The notes below the pieces were generated by a model, which worked only from the letters and a program-made list of their open reading frames with translations, ran no database searches and was not told the origin of the DNA. Shown piece after piece: positions 34,502 through 46,932 of a DNA stretch of 64,000 nucleotides. The stretch spans positions 66,234,397-66,298,396 of the forward strand of contig NC_037088.1 of assembly GCF_002994745.2 (NCBI RefSeq), given 5' to 3'. The stretch's first letter is position 1; the number at the start of each line of letters is the position of its first letter. Made by a program: the position numbers and the translations under genes. This stretch comes from Rosa chinensis. Taxonomy: Eukaryota > Streptophyta > Magnoliopsida > Rosales > Rosaceae.

Positions 34502-34770
34502 TTTACACTAGTGTACTTAAACCCCCCTCACAACCTTCCCCATAACTTGTTCACCCATCTCCTCCAATTTTCTTTTCCCTCAAACCAAACACCAAGAGGG
34601 GTTGAATTGAAATCTGGGAGGGGTTGAATTAAAAATTAAAAATATTTCCTAAATCCCCACCCAAATCGTAACGTCCGTTACAAATTCAACCACGTTACTC
34701 ACCCCCGACCCCGAAAATTCCGTCCCACGTCAAATCCCAAAATTCCGTCACACGATTACGTGTCCCAACC
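34502..34770. promoter_or_regulatory. Upstream region of PI4K gene
   Basis: Includes a short duplicated phrase (GAGGGGTTGAATT, at about 34598 and 34620) and ACGTGTC/CACGATTACGTG-like G-box cores near 34725-34763. Confidence 0.35.
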
Positions 34771-34782
34771 CTATAAAATATA
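34771..34782 (+). promoter_or_regulatory. TATA box of the PI4K gene
   Basis: CTATAAAATATA is followed 30-40 bases later by a pyrimidine-rich CTCACATTCTCTCACTG, a typical plant transcription-start context. Confidence 0.6.
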
Positions 34783-35018
34783 AATACACCCTTCACACTC
34801 CCTCACATTCTCTCACTGCTCTCCTTTTCACTCCTCTGTTTCTCTCCAACATTCTCTCTCAGTATTCAAAAATTAAACAAAAAAAAAAAAAAAACATCCT
34901 GAAAATTTGTATGAACACAAAGCCATCGGAATATGACGATTGACGAATGGGATTTATGGTACCTTGTTTGATCGCAGCGTCGTCTGAATTTCTCTGCTCA
35001 CATTTTCGGATTCTTGAG

Positions 35019-35335
35019 GTAACCATGCATGTTCTTGTTTCTTCATTCATCTTGTATCATTTCCAGATTTAATGGCTCTGATTAATTTGTTTGGATAAAT
35101 TTTTCTTTCAAAATTACTGTTATCGGTTTACTCCGGTTCTTTGTTGGTACTCTGGTTTCTGAAGGATGATCTTAGATGCATGTGTTAGATATGTAGATAT
35201 AATTTTGTTTATTTATTTATTCTTGGTAAAGTATATATAAGACAATGAAAAAAAAAAGAAGGGATGGATTTCTGGGATATAGATATAACAATCCAGGGAT
35301 GAAACGATCTGATTGGAAATTTTTTGAATTTGTAG
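35019..35335 (+). other. Probable 5'-UTR intron of the PI4K gene
   Basis: Donor TTGAG|GTAACC at 35018/35019 and acceptor TTTGTAG|GGTCGA at 35335/35336. Leader introns are common in this kinase family. Confidence 0.5.
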
Positions 35336-35588
35336 GGTCGAGGTAGCTGGGGAGGTTATTTCGTTTAATGCTGACAGGAACATATAGTTTGAAGAAGAAG
35401 AAGAGAAAGAAGATTGTTATATAGCATCGGCTTTTATTGGTGTGGGGGCTTGGCGCTTTTTTTGGTTTAGCCCCATTGATTAGTTGGAGGGAATATGAGT
35501 TTAAATGTGTGAGTAGGTTTGGGATTGAGAGTTCACAGTTGTGACAGGATTTGAGTTACAAGTGTGTTAAATTTAGAGGACCAATACA

Positions 35589-37487
35589 ATGTCTATTGCC
35601 AGTGTAGCTCTTAGTCCCGTATATGAAGAATCTTTGAACTTCCCTTGCAATTTCGCCGGTGGATATGGGCTGTCATCGGGTAACTCCATTATGATATACC
35701 TCAGTGTTGGTGGGTCTGTGATTCCGATGTGTGTGACTGAGTCAGATTCCATTGCCTCGGTAAAACTGAGAATCCAGGCCTCGAAAGGGTTTTTTGTGAA
35801 GAAACAGAAGCTGGTTTTTGAAGGTAGGGAATTGGCTAGGAACAATTCTCGGGTAAGGGACTATGGGGTAACTGATGGGAACCTATTGCACTTGGTACTT
35901 AGGCTTTCGGATCTCCAGGCTATTACTGTTAGGACTGTGTGTGGCAATGAGTTTGAGTTGCATGTTGAGAGGAGTAGAAATGTTGGTTATGTGAAGCAGC
36001 AGATTGCTAAGAAAGGGAAAGGGTCTGTTGATCTCAAAGATGAGGAACTCGTATGTGATGGTCAAGAGCTTGAAGATCAGAGACTCATTAATGAAATATG
36101 CAGAAGTAACGATGCTGTTATTCATTTGCTGGTCCGGAAATCTGCTAAGGTTAGAGCTAAACCTATAGAAAAGGATTTTGTAGTGTCAATTGAGGCTTTA
36201 AATTCGAATGAGAAGAAGCCTGCTTTAGCCAGAGAAGTTGTGGGATGTCAAGTTTTAGGGAGGAAAGCAATTGGAAGAGAACTCGTTTTGGAACCTCTAA
36301 TTGTAAATCCTAAGATTGAATTTTCATTAGGGGTTAAAAAGCTGATTTACTCTACTTTGGACGGGCTAGAGAGAGGCTGTGAGCCAGTTCGCTCTTCAGA
36401 GGGATCTGGTGGAGCTTATTTCATGCAAGACTCTTCTGGTCTGAAGTATGTTTCTGTTTTTAAGCCAATAGATGAGGAACCGATGGCAATGAATAACCCT
36501 CGGGGATTGCCCTTGTCAGCGGATGGTGAAGGTTTGAAGAAGGGTACAAGGGTTGGAGAAGGGGCATTGAGGGAAGTTGCAGCATACATTTTGGATCATC
36601 CAAGGACTGGGCCTCGTACATTTTATAGTGAGGAGAAGGGCTTTGCCGGGGTGCCACCCACAGTTATGGTCAAGTGCTTGCACAAAGGATTTAATCATCC
36701 AGAAGGTTATGATTCTGCTGCTAAGGACATGAAGATTGGATCGCTTCAGATGTACATGAAAAACAATGGAAGTTGTGAAGATATTGGTCCTCGCTCTTTT
36801 CCAGTGCAGGAGGTACATAAAATTTCTGTGCTGGACATGAGGTTGGCAAATGCAGACAGGCATGCCGGAAACATACTGATTAGTAGAGAGAGTAAAGACA
36901 GTGAGATTGTGCTTATTCCCATTGATCATGGGTATTGTTTGCCTGAGAATGTAAGTCTTCTTCTCCTATTGATGCTTTACTAGAGTTTGAAATTTGTTTC
37001 ATTCATTACACTTCACAGTACACATGACCTCTTTTTTACCATTTGAATTTTAAAGATTTGAAACTTTGGGGCTAAGGAATGACCTCTCTTGTACCTCAGT
37101 ATGTAAATGCAGTTTGAAGATTGCACATTTGATTGGCTTTATTGGCCTCAAGCTCAGCAACCTTATTCCTCTGCCATTCTTAACTACATCAAATCATTAG
37201 ATGCCGAACAAGATATTGAACTTTTGAAGTTTCATGGATGGAACCTACCACCTGAATGTGCCCGCACTCTCCGCATTGCCACCTTGCTTCTAAAGAAAGC
37301 TGCAAAGAGAGGACTCACTCCCTTTGCCATCGGAAGCATCATGTGTAGGGAGACTTTGAAGAGAGAATCTGTTATTGAACATATCATTCAAGAAGCAAAA
37401 GAAGCTCAACTCCCAGGAACAAGTGAAGCTTCATTTCTCGAATCTGTGTCATCAATCATGGATCAACACCTTGATGAGCTTTACTAA
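35589..37487 (+). CDS. Phosphatidylinositol 4-kinase gamma with two ubiquitin-like domains
   Basis: Two exons, 35589-36950 and 37113-37487, encode 578 residues. Residues about 33-105 and 110-182 are two ubiquitin-like domains (IMIYLSVGGSVIPM...LLHLVLRLSD, then ITVRTVCGNEFELHV...AVIHLLVRKS). The PI3/PI4-kinase domain follows from about residue 265: GGAYFMQDSSG, VFKPIDEEP with the ATP-binding Lys, GEGALREVAAYILD, the catalytic loop NADRHAGNIL (near 421) and the DHG motif IPIDHGYCLPE (near 443). This is the plant type-II PI4K-gamma/UbDK family, closest in layout to Arabidopsis PI4Kgamma3/4. Family members have protein kinase activity on proteasome-linked partners, and lipid kinase activity is disputed. 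The frame's first ATG gives MSIASVALSP, as in the family. Upstream lie a TATA box and a leader intron. Confidence 0.93.
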
Positions 37488-39445
37488 AAAGACTACATTC
37501 TGAATACAAGGCATAATGCCTTTGTCCATATGCTCTTTATCCATCTCTAATGGCTTGCAGGTTTCTTATTTCTGTTGTCTGATGATGAATCTTGTATCTA
37601 CCACCTAAATAATTCCTCTTTTAATTTTGTTTGCCCTTTTTTTAGCTTTCATACATCCCCGTTCATTCTGTAGTAGTAGTACTTGGAATCGAGGAATAAT
37701 AATCAGACAGTAATACATAATACATACTTTGATTGTACACTTGTCCCTGATTCTCTTCTTTAATTTATGCTAATGCTCTCTCAAGCTTCCCAATCGTGGT
37801 TTCTGCTTTTGATCTTTGAAATTTCAGATTTAGTGCTTCTCTTTCTGCAACAGGTGAAAACGATTTCAAAAGCAGTAAATGAGAAGGGACTTGGAGTGAA
37901 TTTTTTTTCGGAGTGAATCTGAGATGTGCTACATTACCTACCTGATTGTGACTGAGCATGTGTTTGGCCTTCCATGTTACCTGATTAAGCTCCGGTAGTA
38001 CCTTCCAAAGTCGATTTTTGTTTTTGGATGCGAGTATACGGCTCTAACCTAAAACTTCATTTCAAGGACAAATCCAAAGAAATGCTATTCTGGTTTGAGT
38101 TGGGGGTGGCAGATCTAATTCAATGCTTGGCAACCAAACTCAATGAACCAGGAAAAGATCAAATTGGATATGGAACATCCTCTTGGGATGAGCCATGTGA
38201 GCATTTGGTGTTTGGAGGCACAAAAATGGATGCATGATACAAAATCACTTTCAACATGAGTGGACTACACCATGACATTATGAATTGATATTCCACAGCT
38301 GGCCATTCTCTTTGGTCTTCGATGGGGTTCATCTTTCCCCAAACTTTCATTTATCGGAGAGGCCTAAAGACCAAACAAACAAGGCACTTGGTTTGACCCT
38401 AGAACATAATGACAAAAACAAAAAGTTTGATCATATCATTCACAAAGTTTTGCCAACTTTTATGTGCAACGATTTGTATTCTCCGACAGGTGGGTTTCCT
38501 CATCAGATGAGCTGTTGTTGTTGTTGTTTTTTTTTTTTTTTTTTTTTAATCCTTAGCTCACCTCATCTTTACATATGCTAGTGAGAATCGAATCCATGAC
38601 TTTTACAATATTGGAATTATAATTTTCCAACAGGTCATATTTCACGGGCAAAAAAATCATAACTGCTCATCAGAATAGGAGTTGATTATAACATGACTTG
38701 ATTCTCAGTCCTTCATTTTGTGAGCAAGGAAGTGAAGGTGAATTAAGGTGAATTTCTAAATTACATTCCAGTTTGTGTGGCATAGGCCGCGATAGCTCTT
38801 CCGGGGCAAGTTACACCTCCATTGCTCCATTGTAGCTAGATACACCTCTAACTACTGGGACAATGGTTTGCCATGTTTTAAGTTGCCGGAGTCTAAAACG
38901 TCTAAAAAAAAACCTACACTTAACCTAACCTGTGCATACACTATTTCTCTCACGACTTGCGAGCGTTATACATCATTTTTGTTGATGGTAGTGAAATGAA
39001 GGATCCATGTTGTGAATATGTAAAATGTACACCATTTTTTTCTCCTATTGAGAGTCACTGTTCTACTTGTATACAGTTTAATGCTGGAGCTACTTCTTCC
39101 AAGTTCCAACCATCACGGGCCACCGACGCCAAACATTTCAAATTTAAGGGCACAACTACAAAGCGGAGGCGACCACAAGATCCAAGTGACAGAGCCAAAC
39201 TTTGAAGTTGACTACACTGCATTATTAGTTTAGACTTTAGAGGAGAAAGGTAAATTCTTAATTTGTATAGCATTTAACATCATTGAGCTAAAATGAACAA
39301 GAAAGGAAAACAATGCGACTTATTCTTATATATTGTCAAAAAAAATATAACAAAGTAGAAAAATTATATTCTTATAGTTTATCAAGGAAATATAACTTTC
39401 ACCTAATTACGGATATAGGACGGATTAAGTAGACTAGTTTAGACT
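37488..39445. other. Intergenic region between PI4K and PME genes
   Basis: Convergent 3' ends. Several short open frames (37765-37959, 38028-38237, 38957-39205) match nothing I know. Includes a T20 tract near 38530. Confidence 0.45.
38527..38640 (-). mobile_element. Possible SINE
   Basis: On the minus strand, GACCTGTTGGAAA resembles a degenerate A box and GGATTCGATTCTC a B box, followed by an A-rich tail (T20 on the plus strand). No target duplication was found, so this is tentative. Confidence 0.35.
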
Positions 39446-42400
39446 TTAGACCGAAAGACCACCCAAGAATGCCACTCCGGTGGAGGGTAACCATGATGAG
39501 CCATATATAAACCGTGCAACGGTGAACTTGTCGGCCTCAACGGTGGACGTAATGACCCGATACCCTGGCCATTTTACACGTTGACCTACAGCCCCTCCCG
39601 GCCCATAGTTCATGTATTCACCGTAGTAGAGAGTATCTAGGGCAAAATTGGAATTCCACTCGAGCCATCCTCGGGGAGCTACATGATCCCCAATGTATGA
39701 TAACATGTACACAACCCTAGAGTACATTTTCCAAGGGCGACCCAAATACGTCGGAAAGCTACCCTTTACGGGGGCAAGATCCGACGCTGCAAGGATCCGG
39801 CAAGCGTGGATCGACATCCCCGTGTTTTGATTCGGGTCTTTCCTGTTTTGAGCCGTGATGGTGTTTTTCTGAGAGGGCATTGGCTTGCGGGCGTAGATAC
39901 TACAATTTTGAAACACCACGGCTGCATTGCCAAATATGAAGTCCACAGTACCATAAATGTCACATTCCCGAACGAACTGTCTGTTGGAGTGCACATAAAA
40001 CGTGTCTTGGTATCCGATTATGTTGCACCGGTAGACCACGGCATGATCTGCCCCAACGCGGAGGGCGACGGCTTGGTGCTTCTGCGGCCCGGCATAGTTC
40101 TCAAACGTTATGTCCCGTGCAATGAAGCCTGCTCCGGTAGCCGCTGTGGACCACCAACCCAAAAGAATCCATTAATCATAGCTTTTGTCACCATCATATA
40201 TAGGACCATACACATACCAATAAAATATAAAAATCACCATCACCTAAAAACATAAATAATTGACTAATATACCCATCGGCCATTACAGTTTCCCACTTTC
40301 AATAATTTATAAATTATTAGTACTACGTTGCTATCTAATATCCAAATCAGTTTTAGCAGGAGAGATTAATTAATCATAATGACAAATTGGAAAAGATTGA
40401 GAGTTTAGGTGAAGAATAAGAGAACATTCCACCACTTGGTAATTTTGGGAAGGGTAATCAAATTCAGAGAACATAAGAGAAGAGAAAAATAGTGAGGTTG
40501 CACACACATGACACATCACCCAGTTGCATGATAAACTAACATGCCACGTGCAATGATAATGCGCAAAATGACCCACCACAAGAAAAACACAGATAGCTCA
40601 GTCATCATTATAACATCATAGACCATATTTCAGGGTATTGAAATTTCCCGAAACATATTGCTTACGACTCAAAAATCACAAGGTAAAGAAATTCCACTTA
40701 TTAAAGGGGTTGAAATTTTGAGATGGGAGGAAGAATTTACCGAAGGATGCGGTGCGGAATGTGGTTAGCTTTTCGGAAACGCTTTTACCACCGCTGATTA
40801 TGGTTATACCCTTGCCGTCGCCGATGAACATCAAGTTCCATTTCTTCCTTCCTACCTTCAGATTATCTTCTTCATACCTGAAAAATCGATCCAAATTATT
40901 CTTTAGACCTCAAAAGGAATAGTAAAAACCTGAAAAGTAAAACGGGTCAAGTCCATGATTCGCATGCCAGTAAGATAAGTATATTGACCACATGCACATG
41001 TGTTACGTACTTTACATGACCGTACGCAACCGGTAGAAAACGACGTCAATGCTCACGGTCCTCCCCACTATGATCCACCGACAACCGCCCATACTTTAAC
41101 TTCAAAACCCTTTTTTTTTTTCTTTTTTCTTTTTTTTGCAAAATTAAAAATGTTAAAGTTCATGAAAAAGAGTGTCGTCGTAAAACTTAATACTAGTTAT
41201 TTTCGTAACAGTTAATTGCAATCACGGATAACTCTTTTTGCCTCAAACGGTATTGATATTAGATACACCGTTGGGACTAATTGCACAATTAGAGTATCCT
41301 CACTGCAATTAACCGTATCGGAAAATTTCTACTCACGTGAGGTGATCATAGCGGTGAGAAAAAGTGTCTTTTTTCCGGGAAATGATAGAAACCGAATATA
41401 AACACCGTCGGAGGCCAAAAAAGCAATTAGCAAAGCAATAGGAAAGTGTAGGGAAAAAAACAGTCCCAATTTTATTGGTCCAGTGGATTTACCTTCCTGC
41501 CCTGACGTAAATAACTGTCCGGCGTTTACTATACTCCGGCGCCTTTTTGATCGCCTCGGCGATCGTCTTGTAGGTCCCATTTCCGTCCTTGGAGACGATT
41601 ATATCGGCCTGTACCTGTGCCACCGGCAAAGCCAGCAACATCCTCTCCTTCTTACCCAACCATCTCGGGAAATCCCGCGACACATCGGCATTATCTCCTC
41701 CCATTATATCACTCTCCATCAGCAATCTCCTGTTCTGAATCGGCACTCCCGAGAAGTCGTTACTACTAGTCGCTGTAAATATCGCCAGGCAGTTACTCAC
41801 CAGCTCCGACAGGTCCTTGAGCTTCTGGCCCAGCTCCTCTTTCACCGGGCCGCTCACGTCGGCGAGGCCCTCCCCGCACGTGTCCTGATTTGTCAGCGCC
41901 GAGCTCAGCCAGGTCAGCACGTCCTGGCTAGACCCGAGGCTACCGTCGCGTCCAGGCACAGGCGCGACGGTAGTCAGGGCGCGCGTGAGCGCGTCCACAG
42001 AGTCGTCCAGGAGCTCGAGGCAGTCCTGGTAGGCGGACTTGGCGTGTGGGTCCATCTGGAGATACGATAGCCCCGAGGAGAGGTAGAGGGCTTTGCTGAG
42101 GTGCTGCAGCGTCATGTTGAAGGAAATGTGGACGAGGTCGGTCTCCGAAGCGTTCAGAGATCCCGGGAAGTCGAGGAGGGAGTTGACGCAGAGAGAAGGG
42201 AAGCGAGTCTTGGAGCAGGCGTCAGAGATGGCTTGCGTCGGCTGGCGGTGGAGGAGGGACTGCTTCGCGGCCGGCTTGGATCGGACGGCGATGAGGAGGA
42301 CTGCGGAGACAGCGGCTGCGGCGATGAGAGTGATGGAGAGAATGGAGAGTATGATGAGCTTTTTCTTGCTTTTACGAGACGGTGATTGTTGCGGCGGGGA

Positions 42401-42463
42401 TTGGTCGCCCATGGAGCGGGAGGAGCCTCCGGGGTCGGAGGGTTGGAGACGGCCGTATCCCAT
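39446..42463 (-). CDS. Type-I pectin methylesterase with PMEI pro-domain
   Basis: Three exons, 41493-42463, 40741-40877 and 39446-40143, give 601 residues. The N-terminus [13 protein letters not shown] is cytosolic, then a hydrophobic anchor spans about residues 35-58. The PMEI-like pro-region ([14 protein letters not shown], conserved Cys) runs to about 240 and ends near the basic NRRLLM processing motif. The esterase domain has [29 protein letters not shown] (Gln), GYQDTFY (catalytic Asp), [10 protein letters not shown] (catalytic Asp) and [12 protein letters not shown] (Arg, Trp), so all key residues are present. It de-esterifies homogalacturonan in the wall after processing in the secretory path. 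Intron 1 is about 615 bases and intron 2 about 600. By memory it resembles Arabidopsis At3g49220 (PME34) or At5g53370. Confidence 0.93.
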
Positions 42464-42589
42464 TGGAAGTTCCGGAGAGTTAGAAGTAGGCTTTAGGTGA
42501 GAGCTTTACTTGCAGCCAGCTAGCTGAGAATAGAGAGGGGAATTGAAGGAAAGGTGGGGTTTGAGCTTTGAAGATAGAGTGGGGTGATG

Positions 42590-42606
42590 TGTATTTATAT
42601 ATATGC
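42590..42606 (-). promoter_or_regulatory. TATA box of the PME gene
   Basis: On the minus strand GCATATATATAAATAC lies about 130 bases upstream of the start codon, leaving a leader of about 100 bases. Confidence 0.6.
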
Positions 42607-43925
42607 TGCGTATTAATAATTGTGGATGAAGGAGAAGATGACGGAGAGAGTGTAAATATATATACGGTGGGAGTATCAAGTATGTATGGTGATGGTGGTT
42701 TTGAGAGAGAAAGAAGAGAGTGGAGTGGGGACGGTAGTGAGAGAATAAAAGAGGTTGTTGTAAGGTCTGTGTCCTGAGCAATATTAGCTGGCTACTACTT
42801 CCTCCCAGTTGATGAGCTCCCACAGTCCCACTGAGTCGTAGACCACAGAGATCCTATTCAGCTTTTCTATTTGTATTTCTTGGTTCCTTAACTAATTGGT
42901 TTTTCTCATCTCACTTTATTCTTTTTCCTTTCTGATTTTTGGAAACTACTTCGAAGGTTAAACAGAGACGAAATGTGTGTCTGTATGGAACTTTCCTCCG
43001 GACAACGTTAAGAAGAAAACGTTTACGGTCTCAAGTTTGGTTGTATAACTGTATTGAGTGTTTTCTTAATCTATTTATTTGTTTTTAAAGACACTGTTAC
43101 GAACACTCTGGATCCTTGTAGCATTGCTAAATAATAGGACGTAACTTGAAATTGGACTATGAGTAGTTTCCTACACTCACTCACTAAAATACACCTATGT
43201 TTGAACATCATCATCCACTCTAATCTAACGTAAACGAATAATGTGGTGACACCTAAATTTATGACACTTTCAAAATCTATATATTATTGATTTTTGTTTT
43301 TCATGAGACTTAAAAATTTATGAGATAATATATTTTTAACCATTATTTGCAAAATCATAGTTAGTTATACTTATTTTTTAACACTTAAAATTTTGAGGGA
43401 GATCATGTTCTATTCTATAAAGCAAAATAAGGGTGACATCTGAATATTAGTTAAAGTTGAGGACCACTGGTGCATGCATGAGTTTGATTCTCTTAGCTCT
43501 TAAGCTAAGTGTCAAAGTGCTGCTCACATTCTCTTTGTCATTTTACCTGGTGATTCGATTTAATCAAGCTTAATGGTTTTAATCAATTAATCCAACCAAA
43601 TGGATTAGCCTTTCTGTGAAAAAATTGAGTTTCACTTTATTCATAAGGCTAAGCTACTTGTTTAGTGTGGCAACATTTGTCCCCATAAAATTGAGACGAC
43701 TAGCGAGTCTAGCTCATTAACAATGGCAACAAGCAAAGTTTGGTCAAGGTCCCCACATTTTGTAGCATGTATTTATTAATATGAACAATGTAGTAGGCCT
43801 GGTAGTGAAAGTGAGTTTACCTGTTAATTAACTCATATACATTTGACGTTGTACAATGTGTAACAGGAAATAATTTATAAACCATACACACACAAATAAT
43901 GCAAGCTAGGTTCAATAACAATTAT
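42607..43925. other. Intergenic region upstream of PME
   Basis: AT-rich, no gene or repeat recognised beyond short GAGAGA tracts near 42640 and 42705. Confidence 0.5.
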
Positions 43926-44240
43926 GGCACGTTTACTTACTTGGAATGGAAAATAATCATGAATCGGAGACAAGTAGAATGAGAGAAGAAAAGAATCGGT
44001 ATTGATTCCGGAGGAATGATTCCTAAACCTATCTCCCCCCTTCATAATCGAATTCCTGAGTATTCAGGAATCGATTCCTAATAAGGAGGTGAGACCTACA
44101 TCCATTCTGATTCCTTCATGTGTTAGTAAACGCAGGAATTATTTTACCCGGAATCATTCCGATTCCTTTATGTGTTAGTAAATGTAGTAATGTTTTTACC
44201 CTGTAATCATTCATTTTCCTTCCAAGTAAGTAAACGTGTT
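43926..44240. mobile_element. MITE with ACGTTTACTTACTTGGA-type ends
   Basis: The left end reads GGCACGTTTACTTACTTGGA and the right end is the near reverse complement (TCCAAGTAAGTAAACGTG). Inside, GATTCC and GGAATC phrases fold back repeatedly. No ORF. The superfamily is unclear because the target duplication is not distinct. Confidence 0.75.
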
Positions 44241-45129
44241 AGTATAAAAAGATAACAGCGAGCACAAGAACTAAAACTAAGGCCTTATTAAACTCGTAGA
44301 CACCATCCAAAGACGTAGGCAAAAAATAAGAGTTTTGACGCGTGAATTGGCGAAGTTAAAAACACCAATTCTTGATAATAAATCCTAATAATCTTACATC
44401 AATTCTGTAACATATTGGACCAAACATGATAACTAGACATATTCCTAAATCAAATTAAATCTTTTGACTCATAAATTGGCAAAGTTAAAAGTACTAGTTT
44501 TAATGGTGAACCACTAAACCTCAAAAATTTTAGATTGACGTTTTATCATATTCGATCAAACATCATAGCCAGACACAATAATTTCTAAATCAAATTAAGG
44601 CTTTTAGTGATAGGGGTAGATGTAAGAGGTAGGAGATTCCCTAACAAAAAAAAAGGATCATCGGTCCTATAGATGCATTGACATAGATAGATGTGATCGA
44701 TTTCTACTCATGTCATGATATTTAAAATATTTTCTCTTTTCATGATGTTTATAATATGAATAATTGAATATATAGGATTGATCCGTGATCCTGTCACGTA
44801 CCTTTTGAGTTTATGACTTTTTGTTTTTGAGCTTAGAACTTTAGATAATGATAATTACAACAATGAGAAAACCTTGTCTATCTCGGCTTGAATTCCTCAA
44901 CCTGTCTTCAATCACATGAAAGTATTAGGTCAAGATATACTTGGTGGTTAACGTGTGCTTTGTTTCCCAACCCAAGTGCTTCATATATTTTTTTCCAATC
45001 ATAAATGCATGCAATAATGTTGAAACTAATGAATTATGATGAAAACTTTGAGCAGATATTTGATGAAATTAGAATGATACCCAAAAATTATATACCACGT
45101 ATATGTATATGTGTGTGTGGGATTTTTCT
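44241..45129. other. AT-rich intergenic sequence
   Basis: Two diverged copies of a phrase of about 130 bases occur near 44325-44450 and 44455-44590 (GCG/TCATGAATTGGC-AAGTTAAAA, CATATT-GA-CAAACAT, CTAGACA...CTAAATCAAATTAA), so a small tandem duplication is present. No gene. Confidence 0.5.
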
Positions 45130-45498
45130 CAGGGGTAAGGATATCTTTATCTAAGCTTATGGAACGGATTGTCAGTTTTTGGCCACTTTTCAATTACATA
45201 TTCACATATTAACTGTTCAGTTTTTAGGTCCTAATGTATAGATCACTTATGCAAATTTTCAGCCAAATTGATGATCGTTAAGGCATCCAAAACTACAATT
45301 CACACGAACGAACTGAATATGTCGAACCTAAACCGTTCTTGTTCATTGTTGTAGATTGCAGTTTTGAATGCGCTGAAATTTTGCAGCGATAATATATACA
45401 TTAGGACCTAAAAACTGAACGGTTAAGATATGTGATCGAAAAGTGGTCAAAAACTGGAAATCCGTACCTAATCTTAGGTAAGGACGTCCTTAGCCAAT
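45130..45498. mobile_element. Foldback MITE, first of an adjacent pair
   Basis: The two halves are inverted: AACTGTTCAGTTTTTAGGTC at about 45209 pairs with GACCTAAAAACTGAACGGTT at about 45405, and GCATCCAAAACT-CAATTCA pairs with the later TTGCAGTTTTGAATGC. The ends carry CTAAGGA/TCCTTA-like phrases. No coding sequence. Confidence 0.75.
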
Positions 45499-45524
45499 AA
45501 AGACTATATATTTATATATAATAT

Positions 45525-45927
45525 CTTGCTCAAGTGCGGATATCCGTATCTAAACAAAAGGTACAGATTTCTGGTTTTTACCCAGTTTTTTATCACACAT
45601 TTACATCTTAACCGTTCAGTTTTTAGGTCTTAATATATAGAACATCTCTACAAATTTTCAGCCAAATTGATGATCTTTAAGGCATCCAAAATTGCAATTT
45701 ACATGAACGAACCTAATCTGTTGAACCGAAACCGTTCATGTTCATTGTTATAAATTGCAGTTTTGAATGCCTTAATGATCATCAAATTGGCTGAAATTTT
45801 GCAGAGATGATCTATACATTAGAACCTAAAAACTAAACGGTTAAGATGTAAATGTATGATAAAAAACAGTTGGTAAAAACTGGAAATCCGTACGTAAGCA
45901 AAAAATACAGATATCTGCACTTGAGAA

Positions 45928-45929
<2 letters not shown>
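45525..45929. mobile_element. Foldback MITE, second of an adjacent pair
   Basis: Same family as the preceding element: it contains AACCGTTCAGTTTTTAGGTC (about 45610), AGCCAAATTGATGATC, and the inverted set ending with CTAAAAACTAAACGGTTAAG. The ends are CTCAAGTGCGGATATC and GATATCTGCACTTGAG. It is better preserved and more symmetrical than its neighbour. Confidence 0.78.

Positions 45930-45930
<1 letters not shown>

Positions 45931-45971
<41 letters not shown>
45931..45971. repeat. AT microsatellite
   Basis: About 15 AT units followed by TATTATATATATAT, directly beside the second foldback MITE. Confidence 0.85.
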
Positions 45972-45973
<2 letters not shown>

Positions 45974-45999
45974 CTTTTGTATAAGTGACCCTTCACGTA

Positions 46000-46880
46000 A
46001 CTATGAAAACAGAATTAAATATGAACAGTTGATTGTACGAGAATGGACTATGTATATGTTGTCAACTCCATTATATATTAGAACTTTTCTACTTGCTCTT
46101 TGCTGAAAGCAATTTGATGCCAAGAATTGATGTTCTGATTCGAATTAGTAGCACGTTTAGAACTTTTCAAAGGGAGTATTAATGGATTAAATCGGTCAAG
46201 AATTTGGGGAAAAGAATTGCACGTTAACCCCAAAACTTAAAGTATAAGCACTACATTTTGAGCACAACAAAAATGAAAGTGCTCTATAATCTAATCCACA
46301 AAAAGAATCCTTAACGTGGAGAGCTTGTGAAAAAAGGATGCATATATACAATTTATAGACAAAGGGATAAAGGGACAAGAAAGGTGATCGATTACCCGGT
46401 GATGAAGGAAAAACCCTTGCAGATGAAAAGACGAAAAAACAAAAAAGTTCTTGCAAAAAAAAAGTGATATTCGATCTTGATTAATTCTTAAGAATAATGT
46501 CCACCCTTGAATAAAATAAAATAGTATACTACTTATGGTTCCCTTTGAGAATCAGATTTGATATACCCACGGGTGCTTTGGATGTGAATGATTAAACTAT
46601 CGGATAATTTGACCCAGATAGTTCAGTAGAAAGAGATTAATTTTTTATCTTGAGCGAAGATGTATTCGAGTTTTGGACATGGTCTAGATTATAAAGAAGA
46701 TTACAGATAGACCAATTTGATCTCGATAACATGGCGAGATTAATAAAATGTCCTGAGCAGTACTGTATATGTACTAAACAATTAGTAATCCATTGGTTTA
46801 ATAATCTAAATTAGTAGCCAATCATTGACCATTAGATTGAATATAAATTTCAATAGATTCTGATCGATGAGGAATGATCA
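46000..46880. other. Intergenic sequence, nothing recognised
   Basis: AT-rich; short frames only. Confidence 0.5.
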
Positions 46881-46886
46881 AGGTTA

Positions 46887-46932
46887 AACATTGTTAACTG
46901 CTTTTTTCCAAAAAAGAACATTGTTAATTGCT
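46887..46932. repeat. Short insertion with 16-bp direct repeats
   Basis: AACATTGTTAACTGCT at 46887-46902 recurs at 46917-46932 with one change. Between the copies are TTTTTCCAAAAAAG. Confidence 0.55.

Noticed and set aside
41483..42500. Plus-strand frames opposite the PME first exon
   Set aside because: Shadow frames; the minus strand has the full PMEI and PME motifs with correct splice sites.
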